This document shows, one piece after another, positions 33,031 through 42,175 of a stretch of DNA of 64,000 nt. Source of the stretch: Polaribacter sargassicola. Lineage in GTDB: Bacteria > Bacteroidota > Bacteroidia > Flavobacteriales > Flavobacteriaceae. The translations under genes were made by a program, and so were the position numbers. The notes beneath the pieces are model-generated. The model saw only the letters and a list, made by a program, of their open reading frames with translations. It was not told where the DNA came from and did not search any database. Within the stretch, counting starts at the first letter, position 1, and each line of letters starts with the position of its first letter. The DNA is taken from contig NZ_JAHDAU010000007.1 in NCBI RefSeq assembly GCF_021991835.1, positions 124,001-188,000 on the forward strand. The letters run 5' to 3'.

Positions 33031-34623
33031 ATGCAAAAAGTAATAAGAATAGGAACTCGCGATAGCCAATTAGCGCTTTGGCAAGCAAACAAAGTGCGCA
33101 AAGAATTAATGGAATTAGGCTATGAGTCTGTTTTGGTTCCTATAAAATCTTTAGGAGATATTGTTTTAGATAAACCTTTATATGAGTTAGGTGTAACAGG
33201 TGTATTTACTAAAAATTTAGATGTTGCTATGCTAAATGGCGATATTGATATTGCTGTACATTCTTTAAAAGATGTACCAACTGTTTTACCTAAAGGTATT
33301 GTACAAGCTGCAGTTTTAAAACGTGCTAATTATACAGATTTGTTAGTTTTAAAAAACAACGAAGAATTTTTTGGACAACCAGAAGGAATTATAGCAACGG
33401 GTAGTTTGCGTAGAAAAGCCATGTGGTTAAATCGTTATCCTACTCATAAAGTAGAAGATTTACGAGGTAATGTAAATACACGTCTACAAAAATTAGAAGA
33501 TAGCGAAACTTGGGATGGAGCAATTTTTGCAGCAGCAGGTTTAGAGCGATTAGGTATAAGAGATAAAGGTGCAATACCTTTAACTTGGATGACTCCTGCA
33601 CCTGCACAAGGTGCAATTATGGTTACAGCTTTAGAAAAAGATGATTATGTTTTAGATGCTTGTGATCAGATTAACCATTATCAAACAAAGGTTTGTGTTG
33701 GTATAGAACGCGAATTTTTAAACCTTTTAGAAGGTGGTTGTACAGCGCCAATTGGTGCTTTGGCTTACGTTGATGATAAAACAGAAGAAATTAATTTTCA
33801 AGGAGTTTTATTAAAAAAAGACGGTTCTAAAAAAATTACAGTTAAAAAAACTGCAAAAATGGGTAGTCATAGATATTTAGCTAAAGATTGTGCAGATTAT
33901 ATAATAAATAGAGGTGGTAAAGAATTGATGTTAGAAGATGAAGAAATTTCTTTAGTAAGACATTCAATTTATTCAACAAAAAAATTATCCGAAGCACAAA
34001 AGAAAATTTTACCTCATACATTTGGTATAACAGATAGCGATTTTATTAAAATTCGTTTTAATAGAATTGCGCCAAAGGTGATGAAAAACGAAATTGAAAA
34101 CGTAGTCATTACCAGTCAAAATGGAGTAGAGGCACTTTTAAACTCTTTTACTAAAAACGAAATGAATTTTAAAAACATTTATTGCGTTGGTAGAAGAACA
34201 AAAAAATTAATAGAAAACAGAATTGGTAAAGTTACACATGTAGCTAAAAATGCTAAAAAATTAGCAGATTACTTAGCAAAAGAAATAGCTGTAAAAGAAG
34301 TAACTTATTTTTGTAGTGATGTAAGGTTAGATGTTTTGCCAGCATTTTTAAAAGCACATGAAGTTGTTGTAAATGAAGTAGAAGCTTATAAAACAATGCT
34401 AAGTCCAGAAAAATTAGATGATGCTGTTAGTGCAGTTATTTTTTACAGTCCTTCTGGTATAGAAAGTTATTTACAAAAAAATAATACAGATAAAATTGCA
34501 TTTTGTATTGGAGAAACTACTGCAAAAGAAGCAAGAAAACATTTTGATAAAGTAGAAGTTGCAAACTTACCAAGTGTAGACAGCGTTTTAGAATTGGTTA
34601 AAGAATATTACTCAGAAGAATAA
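33031..34623 (+). CDS. hemCD: fused hydroxymethylbilane synthase / uroporphyrinogen-III synthase
   Basis: A 530-residue protein joining two consecutive enzymes. Residues 1 to about 300 are HemC (porphobilinogen deaminase): IRIGTRDSQLALWQAN, the Asp and Arg sites in DIAVHSLKDVPT and ATGSLRRKAM, and the dipyrromethane-cofactor Cys237 in LEGGCTAPIGA. From about 305 to the end is a HemD-like two-lobed domain (VVITSQNGVEALLNSF, VSAVIFYSPSGIESYL, FCIGETTAKEARKHF). Separate HemC is about 310 residues, so the extra 220 make a full HemD. Fusion would pass unstable hydroxymethylbilane directly to ring closure. Confidence 0.93.
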   Translation: MQKVIRIGTRDSQLALWQANKVRKELMELGYESVLVPIKSLGDIVLDKPLYELGVTGVFTKNLDVAMLNGDIDIAVHSLKDVPTVLPKGIVQAAVLKRANYTDLLVLKNNEEFFGQPEGIIATGSLRRKAMWLNRYPTHKVEDLRGNVNTRLQKLEDSETWDGAIFAAAGLERLGIRDKGAIPLTWMTPAPAQGAIMVTALEKDDYVLDACDQINHYQTKVCVGIEREFLNLLEGGCTAPIGALAYVDDKTEEINFQGVLLKKDGSKKITVKKTAKMGSHRYLAKDCADYIINRGGKELMLEDEEISLVRHSIYSTKKLSEAQKKILPHTFGITDSDFIKIRFNRIAPKVMKNEIENVVITSQNGVEALLNSFTKNEMNFKNIYCVGRRTKKLIENRIGKVTHVAKNAKKLADYLAKEIAVKEVTYFCSDVRLDVLPAFLKAHEVVVNEVEAYKTMLSPEKLDDAVSAVIFYSPSGIESYLQKNNTDKIAFCIGETTAKEARKHFDKVEVANLPSVDSVLELVKEYYSEE

Positions 34624-34660
34624 AAGTCATTATTCCTTATAATGACATAAACTAAAATTT

Positions 34661-35626
34661 ATGTTTCGTACAAGAAGATTAAGAAAACACGAAGGAATAA
34701 GAAGATTAGTAAGAGAAACTAAATTGTCTGTAGACGATTTTGTTTACCCTCTTTTTATTGAAGAAGGAGAAAATATAGAAACAGAAATTGTTTCTATGCC
34801 AGGTATTAAACGTTTTTCTTTAGATACTATTTCTAAAGAATTAGATGAGGTTGTAGCGTTAAAGATTCCTGCGGTTTTATTATTCGGAATTCCATCAGAA
34901 AAAGATGATGAAGGAACAGAAACTTGGAATGATAACGGAATTATGCAACAAGCAATTCGTTTTATCAAAAAAAACTATCCGAGTTTATATGTAATTACTG
35001 ATGTTTGTTTTTGCGAATACACTTCTCACGGACATTGTGGAATTATCTGTGATAATGATGTTGATAATGATGCTACTTTAGTAAATATTGCAAAGCAAAC
35101 TATTTCTCATGCAAAAGCAGGAGTAGATATGGTAGCGCCATCTGGTATGATGGACGGGACGATTGATATGATGCGTCAAGCATTAGATAATTCAGGATTT
35201 CCAAATTTACCAATTATGGGTTATTCAGTAAAATATGCCTCTGCATTTTACGGTCCATTTAGAGATGCGGCAGACTCTGCACCAACTTTTGGAGATAGAA
35301 GAACTTATCAAATGGATCCATCAAATAGAGATGAAGGAATGAGAGAAGCTACTTTTGATGACCAAGAAGGAGCTGATATTTTAATGGTAAAACCAGCTTT
35401 GTCTTATTTAGATATTATTAGAGATTTAAAAAATAATTTTGACAGACCAATTGCTTGCTATAATGTAAGTGGAGAATATGCTATGGTAAAAGCTGCAGCA
35501 GAAAAAGGTTGGATTGATGGAGAAAGAGTAATGATGGAAAGCTTACTTTCTATGAAAAGAGCAGGAGCAGATATTATAATTACTTATTTTGCAAAAGAAG
35601 CAGCGAAAGTTTTATTAAAAAAATAA
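34661..35626 (+). CDS. hemB: porphobilinogen synthase (delta-aminolevulinic acid dehydratase)
   Basis: Condenses two 5-aminolevulinate to porphobilinogen. The 321-residue TIM barrel has the Zn-type cysteine site [15 protein letters not shown], so it is likely zinc-dependent. The two Schiff-base lysines lie in [16 protein letters not shown] and [33 protein letters not shown] at the start is typical. It lies 37 bp after hemCD. Confidence 0.97.
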   Translation: MFRTRRLRKHEGIRRLVRETKLSVDDFVYPLFIEEGENIETEIVSMPGIKRFSLDTISKELDEVVALKIPAVLLFGIPSEKDDEGTETWNDNGIMQQAIRFIKKNYPSLYVITDVCFCEYTSHGHCGIICDNDVDNDATLVNIAKQTISHAKAGVDMVAPSGMMDGTIDMMRQALDNSGFPNLPIMGYSVKYASAFYGPFRDAADSAPTFGDRRTYQMDPSNRDEGMREATFDDQEGADILMVKPALSYLDIIRDLKNNFDRPIACYNVSGEYAMVKAAAEKGWIDGERVMMESLLSMKRAGADIIITYFAKEAAKVLLKK

Positions 35627-35639
35627 AATTAAAATGTTT

Positions 35640-35691
35640 CCTCGAGCGCAATCGAGAGGTTATAGTGGTTCTCAACTGAGATCAAACGAAC
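35640..35691. repeat. TCGAG-type hairpin repeat between hemB and hemL
   Basis: CTCGA at 35641-35645 pairs with TCGAG at 35652-35656 around GCGCAA. A second, diverged arm (GGTTCTCAACTGAGATCAAA) is an imperfect inverted copy of the first. It looks like a decayed member of the Flavobacteriaceae CTCGA(C/G)NGCGCTCGA class (recalled, not searched) and fills the gap up to 16 bp before hemL. Confidence 0.5.
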
Positions 35692-35706
35692 AAAAAAGCC
35701 AAAGAA

Positions 35707-36996
35707 ATGAAATTCAAAAAATCAGAAAAATTATATAAAAAAGGTTTAAAAAACTTAGTTGGGGCAGTAAACTCTCCTGTAAGAGCCTTTTCATCAGTAG
35801 GTGGTAATCCGCTGTTTATTAAAAAAGCAAAGGGAACTAAAATTACAGATGTTGATGATAATGAATATGTAGATTTAGTACTTTCTTATGGTCCAATGAT
35901 ATTGGGGCACAGACATAAAAAAGTACAAAAAGCAGTAGAAAAAGCCTTAGAAAATGGATATTCTTTTGGAGCATCAACAGAAAACGAAATAAAACTAGCA
36001 AAAATAGTTTGTGACGCTTTTCCTGAGATGGATAAAGTTCGTTTTGTAAACTCTGGTACAGAAGCTGTTTTAAGCGGAATTCGTTTAGCAAGAGCATATA
36101 CAGGTAAAGATAAAATTATAAAATTTTCTGGTTGTTATCATGGGCATCAAGATGCATTATTAGTAGCTGCTGGTTCTGGTTTGGCAACATTAAGTTTACC
36201 AGGTTCTAAAGGTGTACCAGAAGGTGCTGTAAAAAACACATTAATTGCAGAGTATAATAATTTAGAAAGCGTAAAAAAACATTTTGAAACGCATAATGAT
36301 ATTGCAGGTGTAATTATAGAGCCAGTTGGTGGTAATATGGGAGTTGTAATTCCGCAGAATAATTTCTTGGTAGAGTTAAAAGCTTATTTAGAATCTAAAG
36401 GAGCGTTATTAATTGTAGATGAGGTAATGACAGGTTTCCGTTCTAAATTTGGTGGTGCACAAGAATTGTTAGGTGTTACTGCAGATATTACTTGTTTAGG
36501 AAAAGTAATTGGTGGTGGTTTCCCGGTAGGAGCTTACGGAGCAAGAAATGAAATTATGGAAAACGTTGCGCCTTTGGGCGGAATGTATCAAGCAGGAACT
36601 TTAAGCGGAAATCCTATTGCAATGGCTGGTGGAATTGCTACTTTAACAGAGTTGAAAAAACAAAATCCGTATGATCAATTTGAAGAAACAGGAAGCATTT
36701 TAGAAGTAATTTTATTAGAAACTGCTAAAAAATACAATGTAGATATTACGGTAAACAGATTTGGATCTATGTTAAATCCGTTTTTTACAAAAACTAAAGT
36801 TACCAATTTTGAAGAAGCACAAACATCAGATACAGAAAAGTTTGCAGTTTTCTTTTGGGAAATGATAAAAAATGGAGTGTTTTTACCTCCAAGTCAATTT
36901 GAAGCTTGGTTTTTATCATCAGCATTAAAAGATAAAGACATCAAAAAAGTTGCAAAAGCAATTGAAGCAGGAATGTTAGCTGTTTCTAAAATGTAA
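35707..36996 (+). CDS. hemL: glutamate-1-semialdehyde 2,1-aminomutase
   Basis: A PLP enzyme that turns glutamate-1-semialdehyde into 5-aminolevulinate, completing the C5 route begun by HemA. The 429-residue fold-type I protein shows RFVNSGTEAVLSGIRLARAYTG, GCYHGHQDALLVAAGSG, the cofactor Asp in LIVDEVMTGFRSKF, and the PLP lysine in CLGKVIGGGFPVGAYG. In pathway order it belongs second, but it lies after hemB. Two bases separate its stop from the next gene. Confidence 0.96.
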   Translation: MKFKKSEKLYKKGLKNLVGAVNSPVRAFSSVGGNPLFIKKAKGTKITDVDDNEYVDLVLSYGPMILGHRHKKVQKAVEKALENGYSFGASTENEIKLAKIVCDAFPEMDKVRFVNSGTEAVLSGIRLARAYTGKDKIIKFSGCYHGHQDALLVAAGSGLATLSLPGSKGVPEGAVKNTLIAEYNNLESVKKHFETHNDIAGVIIEPVGGNMGVVIPQNNFLVELKAYLESKGALLIVDEVMTGFRSKFGGAQELLGVTADITCLGKVIGGGFPVGAYGARNEIMENVAPLGGMYQAGTLSGNPIAMAGGIATLTELKKQNPYDQFEETGSILEVILLETAKKYNVDITVNRFGSMLNPFFTKTKVTNFEEAQTSDTEKFAVFFWEMIKNGVFLPPSQFEAWFLSSALKDKDIKKVAKAIEAGMLAVSKM

Positions 36997-36998
36997 GT

Positions 36999-37418
36999 AT
37001 GAAAACGATTAAAATTTTAAGTATTCTATCAATATCATTGCAATTTCTTTCTTTTTGGTTAGCAGCTCCAGAAATTTTAGGTGGCGAATGGTTAAAGAAG
37101 ACTGAAAGTTTTATAAGATCAGGAATAATGGTTATTCCTTCCATAATACTTGGAATAATAGGAATGATTATAGGCTTTTTATTAGATGAAGGTGTTGGTA
37201 GTTTAAATTTAAAATTATTAATTCCGATTATATTATTTTTTATATTAATAATTATCTTTTATAAAAAAATAAAAGTTTGGTTAGATCAAAAAATATCAAA
37301 GCCAATTTTAAATAAGCTAATTATAAACGATAGTTTTAGGTTTACGTTATTAAGGTTTGCTGCAATTTTATTTACTCTAGGTTTTTTCCTACAAATTATT
37401 ACAATTATTTACCAATGA
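36999..37418 (+). CDS. unknown four-helix membrane protein inside the haem operon
   Basis: A 139-residue protein that I do not recognise. Four hydrophobic segments are visible: about 4-22 ([19 protein letters not shown]), 42-63 ([20 protein letters not shown]), 70-88 and 112-137. The loop between the first two is short and polar ([15 protein letters not shown]). It starts 2 bp after hemL and its stop overlaps the hemE start by 4 bp (ATGA), so translation is coupled and it belongs to the operon. A role in membrane steps of haem synthesis or transport is only a guess from position. Confidence 0.8.
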   Translation: MKTIKILSILSISLQFLSFWLAAPEILGGEWLKKTESFIRSGIMVIPSIILGIIGMIIGFLLDEGVGSLNLKLLIPIILFFILIIIFYKKIKVWLDQKISKPILNKLIINDSFRFTLLRFAAILFTLGFFLQIITIIYQ

Positions 37419-38443
37419 TAAAAAACGATTTATTTTTAAGAGCATTAAAAGGAGAAGCTGTAGAACGTCCACCAGTTTGGATGATGCGCCAAGCAGGACG
37501 TTATTTACCAGAATTTCAAGAAATAAAAAAGAAATACGATTTCTTTACACGTTGTCAAACACCAGAATTGGCATCAGAAATAACAGTACAACCAATCCGT
37601 AGATATGGTATGGATGCGGCCATTTTATTTTCAGACATTTTGGTAATTCCACAAGCAATGAATATTGAGGTGCAAATGAAACCTAATTTTGGCCCATATT
37701 TGCCAAATCCTATTCGTACACAAAAAGATTTAGATTCTGTAATTATTCCAGATATTCAAGACTCTTTAGGTTATGTAATGGATGCAATTAAAGCAACCAA
37801 AGAAAAGTTGAATGATGAAATTCCGTTAATAGGTTTTGCAGGTTCACCTTGGACTATTTTGTGTTATTGTGTACAAGGGCAAGGTTCTAAAAACTTTGAC
37901 AAAGCCAAAGAATTATGCTTTACAAACCCTATTGTAGCACATAGTTTATTACAAAAAATTACAGATACAACAATTGCATATTTAAAAGCAAAAGTTGCCG
38001 CTGGTGTAAATGCAGTACAAGTTTTTGATTCTTGGGGAGGAATGTTGTCTCCGGTAGATTATCAAGAATTTTCTTGGCAATACATTCAGCAAATTATAGA
38101 TGCTTTAAAAGAAGAAATTCCTGTAATTGCATTTGGTAAAGGTTGTTGGTTTGCTTTAAACGAAATGTCTAAATCTGGCGCTTCTGCCTTAGGTGTAGAT
38201 TGGACGTGTTCTCCAAGAAATGCACGTTATTTATCTGGCGGAAATATTACTTTACAAGGTAATTTCGATCCTACAAGATTATTTTCTCCACCAGCAGTTA
38301 TCAAAAAAATGGTTACCCAAATGATTAACGAATTTGGAAAAGACAAATTAGTTGTAAACCTTGGTCATGGTATTTTACCAAACATTCCATTAGAAAATGC
38401 AAAAGCATTTATAGATGCTGTAAAAGAATACAAAGCCAATTAA
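37415..38443 (+). CDS. hemE: uroporphyrinogen decarboxylase
   Basis: Decarboxylates the four acetate side chains of uroporphyrinogen III to give coproporphyrinogen III. The 342-residue protein starts with the family signature [20 protein letters not shown] (the invariant Arg residues) and continues [15 protein letters not shown] with the catalytic Asp. [20 protein letters not shown] and [20 protein letters not shown] follow. It overlaps the preceding membrane gene by 4 bp. Confidence 0.97.
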   Translation: MIKNDLFLRALKGEAVERPPVWMMRQAGRYLPEFQEIKKKYDFFTRCQTPELASEITVQPIRRYGMDAAILFSDILVIPQAMNIEVQMKPNFGPYLPNPIRTQKDLDSVIIPDIQDSLGYVMDAIKATKEKLNDEIPLIGFAGSPWTILCYCVQGQGSKNFDKAKELCFTNPIVAHSLLQKITDTTIAYLKAKVAAGVNAVQVFDSWGGMLSPVDYQEFSWQYIQQIIDALKEEIPVIAFGKGCWFALNEMSKSGASALGVDWTCSPRNARYLSGGNITLQGNFDPTRLFSPPAVIKKMVTQMINEFGKDKLVVNLGHGILPNIPLENAKAFIDAVKEYKAN

Positions 38444-38454
38444 AAAAAGAAGAA

Positions 38455-38537
38455 TTTGGGCGTTACCTAAAGGTCGCGCTTTCCATTATATCTTTTTGCA
38501 GAAAAAGCAAAAAGGATGTCATTTCAATCGCTAACGC
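38455..38537. repeat. dispersed-type intergenic repeat with hairpin between hemE and the EI24 gene
   Basis: The stretch reads TTTGGGCGTTACC ... GGTCGCGC ... ATCTTTTTGC-agaaaaa-GCAAAAAGGAT ... CTAACGC. The arms at 38490-38499 and 38507-38517 form a 10-bp hairpin with one bulge, and an ACC/GGT stem flanked by GCG/CGC precedes it. I recognise this arrangement (GGGCGTT, ATCTTTT hairpin AAAAGGAT, CTAACGC) as a recurring intergenic element in Bacteroidetes, from memory. It is GC-richer than its surroundings and ends 12 bp before the EI24 start. Confidence 0.55.
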
Positions 38538-38549
38538 AAGCCAACGCTA

Positions 38550-39296
38550 ATGATTAAAAATATATTTTCAGCAATAAAAGCCTATTCTGGCTCTTTACGT
38601 TTAATTTCACAATTAAAACTCTGGAAATATTTTGCAATTCCTATGCTAATTAGTGTTGTTACAGCAATAATTATTGGTTCTGTGGCATATGGTTTGTCAG
38701 ACAATATTGGTGTTTTTTTAGCTAAAATCTGGATTTGGGATTGGGGTAAAGAAGCATTTACAACATTTACATCAGTTATAGGAGCCATCTTTGTTTTAGT
38801 AATTGGTTTAATTTTGTATAAACATATTATTTTAGCACTATCATCGCCATTTATGAGTCCTGTTTCCGAAAAGATAGAAGCACATATTAATGGTAATTTA
38901 AAACATCAACATAGAAAAACCTCTTTTCAAGAACAATTATGGAGAGGAATTAGAATTAATATCAGAAATTTATCAAAAGAATTATTAATAACAATTCCTA
39001 TTTTATTATTAAAGTTTATACCTATAGTTAACATTTTTTCTACTGTTTTATTATTTTTAGTACAATCTTATTATGCCGGTTTTGGTAATATGGATTATAC
39101 TTTAGAAAGGCATTTTAATTATAGAGAAAGTGTTGATTTTGTAGGTGAAAACAAAGGTTTTTCTATAGGAAACGGAATTGTTTTTATGTTGTGTTTATTA
39201 ATTCCTGTAATCGGAATTGTTATTGTTTTACCACTTTCTGTAACTGCAGCCTCTGTAAATACAGTAGCCTTATTAAATAAAGAAAATGAAAGATAA
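38550..39296 (+). CDS. EI24 domain-containing membrane protein (CysZ-like)
   Basis: A 248-residue inner-membrane protein with the EI24/CysZ layout. Two N-terminal helices (AIPMLISVVTAIIIGSVAYG and VIGAIFVLVIGLILYKHIIL) are followed by the loop LSSPFMSPVSEKIEAHINGN, which is the recognisable family motif. Two more helix pairs end in FMLCLLIPVIGIVIVLPLSV, and DYTLERHFNYRESV is also conserved. CysZ itself takes up sulfate, but most EI24 proteins are uncharacterised. It overlaps hemF by 11 bp, so a haem-related role is possible from context only. Confidence 0.85.
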   Translation: MIKNIFSAIKAYSGSLRLISQLKLWKYFAIPMLISVVTAIIIGSVAYGLSDNIGVFLAKIWIWDWGKEAFTTFTSVIGAIFVLVIGLILYKHIILALSSPFMSPVSEKIEAHINGNLKHQHRKTSFQEQLWRGIRINIRNLSKELLITIPILLLKFIPIVNIFSTVLLFLVQSYYAGFGNMDYTLERHFNYRESVDFVGENKGFSIGNGIVFMLCLLIPVIGIVIVLPLSVTAASVNTVALLNKENER

Positions 39297-40191
39297 GTTT
39301 TATAAATATATAGAGAATTTACAAAATACAATTACAGCTAAATTAGAAGAAGTAGATGGAGGTGCTAAGTTTAAAGAAGATCTTTGGCAGCGTAAAGAAG
39401 GTGGTGGCGGAAGAACGCGTGTTATAGAAAATGGTGCTGTTTTTGAAAAAGGAGGTGTAAATATTTCTAAAGTTTTTGGAGAATTACCAGAAGCGTTAAG
39501 AAAACAATTTAAAGTAAAAGAAGGTAATTTTTTTGCTTGTGGTTTAAGTTTGGTTTTGCATCCAAAAAATCCTTTTGTACCAACTGTACATGCAAATTGG
39601 CGTTATTTTGAAATGTATGATGATGCAGGAAATATTGTTACTCAATGGTTTGGTGGCGGACAAGATTTAACACCTTATTATTTGTTTGATGAAGATGCAA
39701 TTCATTTTCATACTGTGTGTAAGTCCGCTTGCGATAAACATAATTTAGAATTTTATCCGAAGTTTAAAAAAGTATGTGATGAGTATTTTTGGAATGCTCA
39801 CAGAAATGAAGCTCGTGGAATTGGAGGTTTATTTTTCGATTATTTAAAAGAAACAGAAGAATTTTCTGTAGAAGATAGATACAATTTTGTAACAGAAGTT
39901 GGTAATAGCTTTTTAGAAAGTTATGTGCCAATTGTAGAAAAGAGAAAAGAAATTCAGTTTACAAAAGAAAACAAAGATTGGCAAGAAGTAAGGCGTGGTC
40001 GTTATGTAGAGTTTAATTTAGTACATGATAGAGGCACTTTATTTGGTTTAAAAACAAACGGAAGGATAGAGAGTATTTTAATGAGTTTACCGCCAATTGT
40101 ACAATGGAAATACAACCATCAAGCAGAAGAAAACTCAGAAGAAGAAAGATTAATTAAGATATTAGAAAATCCTAAAGAATGGGTTTCTTAA
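39286..40191 (+). CDS. hemF: oxygen-dependent coproporphyrinogen III oxidase
   Basis: Converts coproporphyrinogen III to protoporphyrinogen IX using O2, cytoplasmic and without a metal cofactor. The 301-residue protein has the family stretches KEGGGGRTRVIENGAVFEKG, VPTVHANWRYFEM, WFGGGQDLTPYYLFDEDA, ARGIGGLFFDYL and RRGRYVEFNLVHDRGTLFGL. The oxygen-dependent form fits an aerobic marine bacterium; no hemN is seen in the window. It is the last gene of the operon and is followed by a strong terminator. Confidence 0.97.
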   Translation: MKDKFYKYIENLQNTITAKLEEVDGGAKFKEDLWQRKEGGGGRTRVIENGAVFEKGGVNISKVFGELPEALRKQFKVKEGNFFACGLSLVLHPKNPFVPTVHANWRYFEMYDDAGNIVTQWFGGGQDLTPYYLFDEDAIHFHTVCKSACDKHNLEFYPKFKKVCDEYFWNAHRNEARGIGGLFFDYLKETEEFSVEDRYNFVTEVGNSFLESYVPIVEKRKEIQFTKENKDWQEVRRGRYVEFNLVHDRGTLFGLKTNGRIESILMSLPPIVQWKYNHQAEENSEEERLIKILENPKEWVS

Positions 40192-40197
40192 AAATCA

Positions 40198-40233
40198 ACA
40201 AAAAAGGCAAAACAATTCGTTTTGCCTTTTTTG
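40198..40233 (+). terminator. terminator of the hemA-hemF operon
   Basis: AAAAAGGCAAAAC pairs with GTTTTGCCTTTTT around a 5-base loop, 10 bp after the hemF stop, and continues into a T run. Confidence 0.93.
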
Positions 40234-40321
40234 TTTTTATATTAATTATACTTTGCGCCAAAATTTTAGTAAATTAGTTTTTTATGGACCTGTTTTCCAT
40301 TAAAAATGAATTTTTTAAATA

Positions 40322-41956
40322 ATGTATTATAAATTTATAACACTTTTTTTACTTCTTACTTCCTTTATCATTAATGCTCAGGATATAGACTCTATTTTTG
40401 CAGCAAAAAAAGAAATTGTTAAAACAATAGAAACAGATGAAAATAAAGTTCTGTTTTTGTACGATTGCGGAGAGTACTTTTACACAAAAAGTGTGTCTAA
40501 ATCAGAATATTTTTATAGTGAGGCTTTGTCTTTAAATAACGGTAAAGATAAAACTATGAAAGGTAGAGCTTTGTTTAAATTAGGCTTGATAGAAAAGAAA
40601 AAAGGAAATTTAAGCACTAGTTTAAGATATTTAAATAATGCCAAAGATATATTTAAACAGACAAATGATTCAGAGAGGTTAGCGTCTATTACTTATGATA
40701 TTGCTTCTGTTTATAGATACAAAAATCAAGAAGAAAAAGAGTTTGAATATTATAAAGAGGCATTTAAACTTACTAAAAAGGAAGATAAAAAAAATTTAGC
40801 TAAAGGTTATTTATATTTAGGTAATTATTATACAAGACTTAAAAAATTAGACTCTTCAATTTATTTTTATGAAAAAGCCTTAGATATTTTTAAAATATTA
40901 AATAGAGATGATAGGGTTCATAATGTTTATAATAATTTAGCAAACACTTATTATAAACAAGGTGAATATCAAAAAATTATAGATTTAAGAAGTTTAGTTT
41001 TAAAATATGCAAAAAGAGAAAAAAAACAATTATTAATTACAGTTAATTACCATAATATAGCTGCTGCATATGTTAAAATGAGGCAATTTAAACTTGCTAA
41101 AAAATATTTAGATTCTGCAATAATGGTAGCAAAAAAAGAGAATTTAAAGCTAAGGTTGTCTAAATCTTATAATTCACTTGCTAAGGTAGAGTTCGACTTA
41201 AAAAATTATAAAGAGTCTTATTTAAATTTACAAAAGCATAAAATTTATTCAGATTCAATTTTTACATCACAAACAAAAAATACAATTAAAGAAAGAGAGC
41301 TAGAAAATAATCTTAAAATAAAAGATAAAAATCTAGAAATCTTAAATAACGAAAGAGCTTTTGAAAAGAAATTATATTTAATTACAATTATCGTTATTTT
41401 ATTATTAGGTATTCCTCTTGTTATTTTATTTTATAGAAACTCAATTAATAAAAACAAAATAATTCAAGGAAATTTAGAAAAAGAAAAAATTAAAAAGGAA
41501 GCTTTATCACAACAAATAAAAAGATCTGAAACAGAAATAAAAAGTTTAGTGGCAGAAAACTCTATGAAATTAGAGTTCTTAAAACAACTTTTAATACAAC
41601 TAAAAAGCCATAGAAATTCAATTAAATCAACCGAGGTTAAAAATTATATTAAAGATTTAATTTTTAAGATTCAACAACAAATAGTAACCGATAGTAAATT
41701 AACATTTCTCAATAAAAAAATAGATTCAGTTAACATTGGTTTCGATAAAATGTTAATTAGTAATTATAATGATCTTACAAAAACAGAAAGAGAAGTATGT
41801 GCTTTGTTAAGGTTAAATTTATCAATTAAAGAAATTGCATCAATTAGAAACTCAAGTTCAGATGCAATAAAAGTAACTCGTTATAGGATTAGAAAAAAAA
41901 TGAATGTACCTAAAGGTGAAAAATTAGAGATATTTATTCAAAACTTAACTTTTTAA
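40322..41956 (+). CDS. TPR-transmembrane-HTH (LuxR-like) regulator
   Basis: A 544-residue one-component membrane regulator. The signal/anchor peptide (1-20, MYYKFITLFLLLTSFIINAQ) is followed by about seven tetratricopeptide repeats outside the cytoplasm (about 40-320, for example LAKGYLYLGNYYTRLKKLDS). One transmembrane helix (about 352-373, LITIIVILLLGIPLVILFY) precedes a cytoplasmic coiled coil (375-445). The C-terminal helix-turn-helix is LTKTEREVCALLRLNLSIKE, with SSSDAIKVTRYRIRKKM as recognition helix. This layout is frequent in Bacteroidetes, and the signal sensed is generally unknown. The S41-family gene downstream is a possible target. Confidence 0.88.
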   Translation: MYYKFITLFLLLTSFIINAQDIDSIFAAKKEIVKTIETDENKVLFLYDCGEYFYTKSVSKSEYFYSEALSLNNGKDKTMKGRALFKLGLIEKKKGNLSTSLRYLNNAKDIFKQTNDSERLASITYDIASVYRYKNQEEKEFEYYKEAFKLTKKEDKKNLAKGYLYLGNYYTRLKKLDSSIYFYEKALDIFKILNRDDRVHNVYNNLANTYYKQGEYQKIIDLRSLVLKYAKREKKQLLITVNYHNIAAAYVKMRQFKLAKKYLDSAIMVAKKENLKLRLSKSYNSLAKVEFDLKNYKESYLNLQKHKIYSDSIFTSQTKNTIKERELENNLKIKDKNLEILNNERAFEKKLYLITIIVILLLGIPLVILFYRNSINKNKIIQGNLEKEKIKKEALSQQIKRSETEIKSLVAENSMKLEFLKQLLIQLKSHRNSIKSTEVKNYIKDLIFKIQQQIVTDSKLTFLNKKIDSVNIGFDKMLISNYNDLTKTEREVCALLRLNLSIKEIASIRNSSSDAIKVTRYRIRKKMNVPKGEKLEIFIQNLTF

Positions 41957-42094
41957 CATAGTTATCTATTGTCTAGTGTTAAATAATTTGTTTTTAGTGA
42001 TTTAAAGTTGTGTTTGTTACTTAATTTCGGTTTATTTTTATTAATTGTTACCTTTTGTTACCAGTAATTTTACAGGGTAAAGTGTTTAAAAATG

Positions 42095-42102
42095 TATTTT
42101 TG
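42095..42102 (+). promoter_or_regulatory. -7-like box inside the 41957-42258 spacer
   Basis: TATTTTTG matches TAnnTTTG. It is 74 bp before a strong hairpin, so it could drive a short RNA of about 100 nt. No -33 element is clear. Confidence 0.33.
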
Positions 42103-42175
42103 TTTAAAATTATAAAATAAGTGCTTTCCTCAAAGTGTTTAATTAGTCCCCCAAAATGTTTTTTCAATAAGCATT

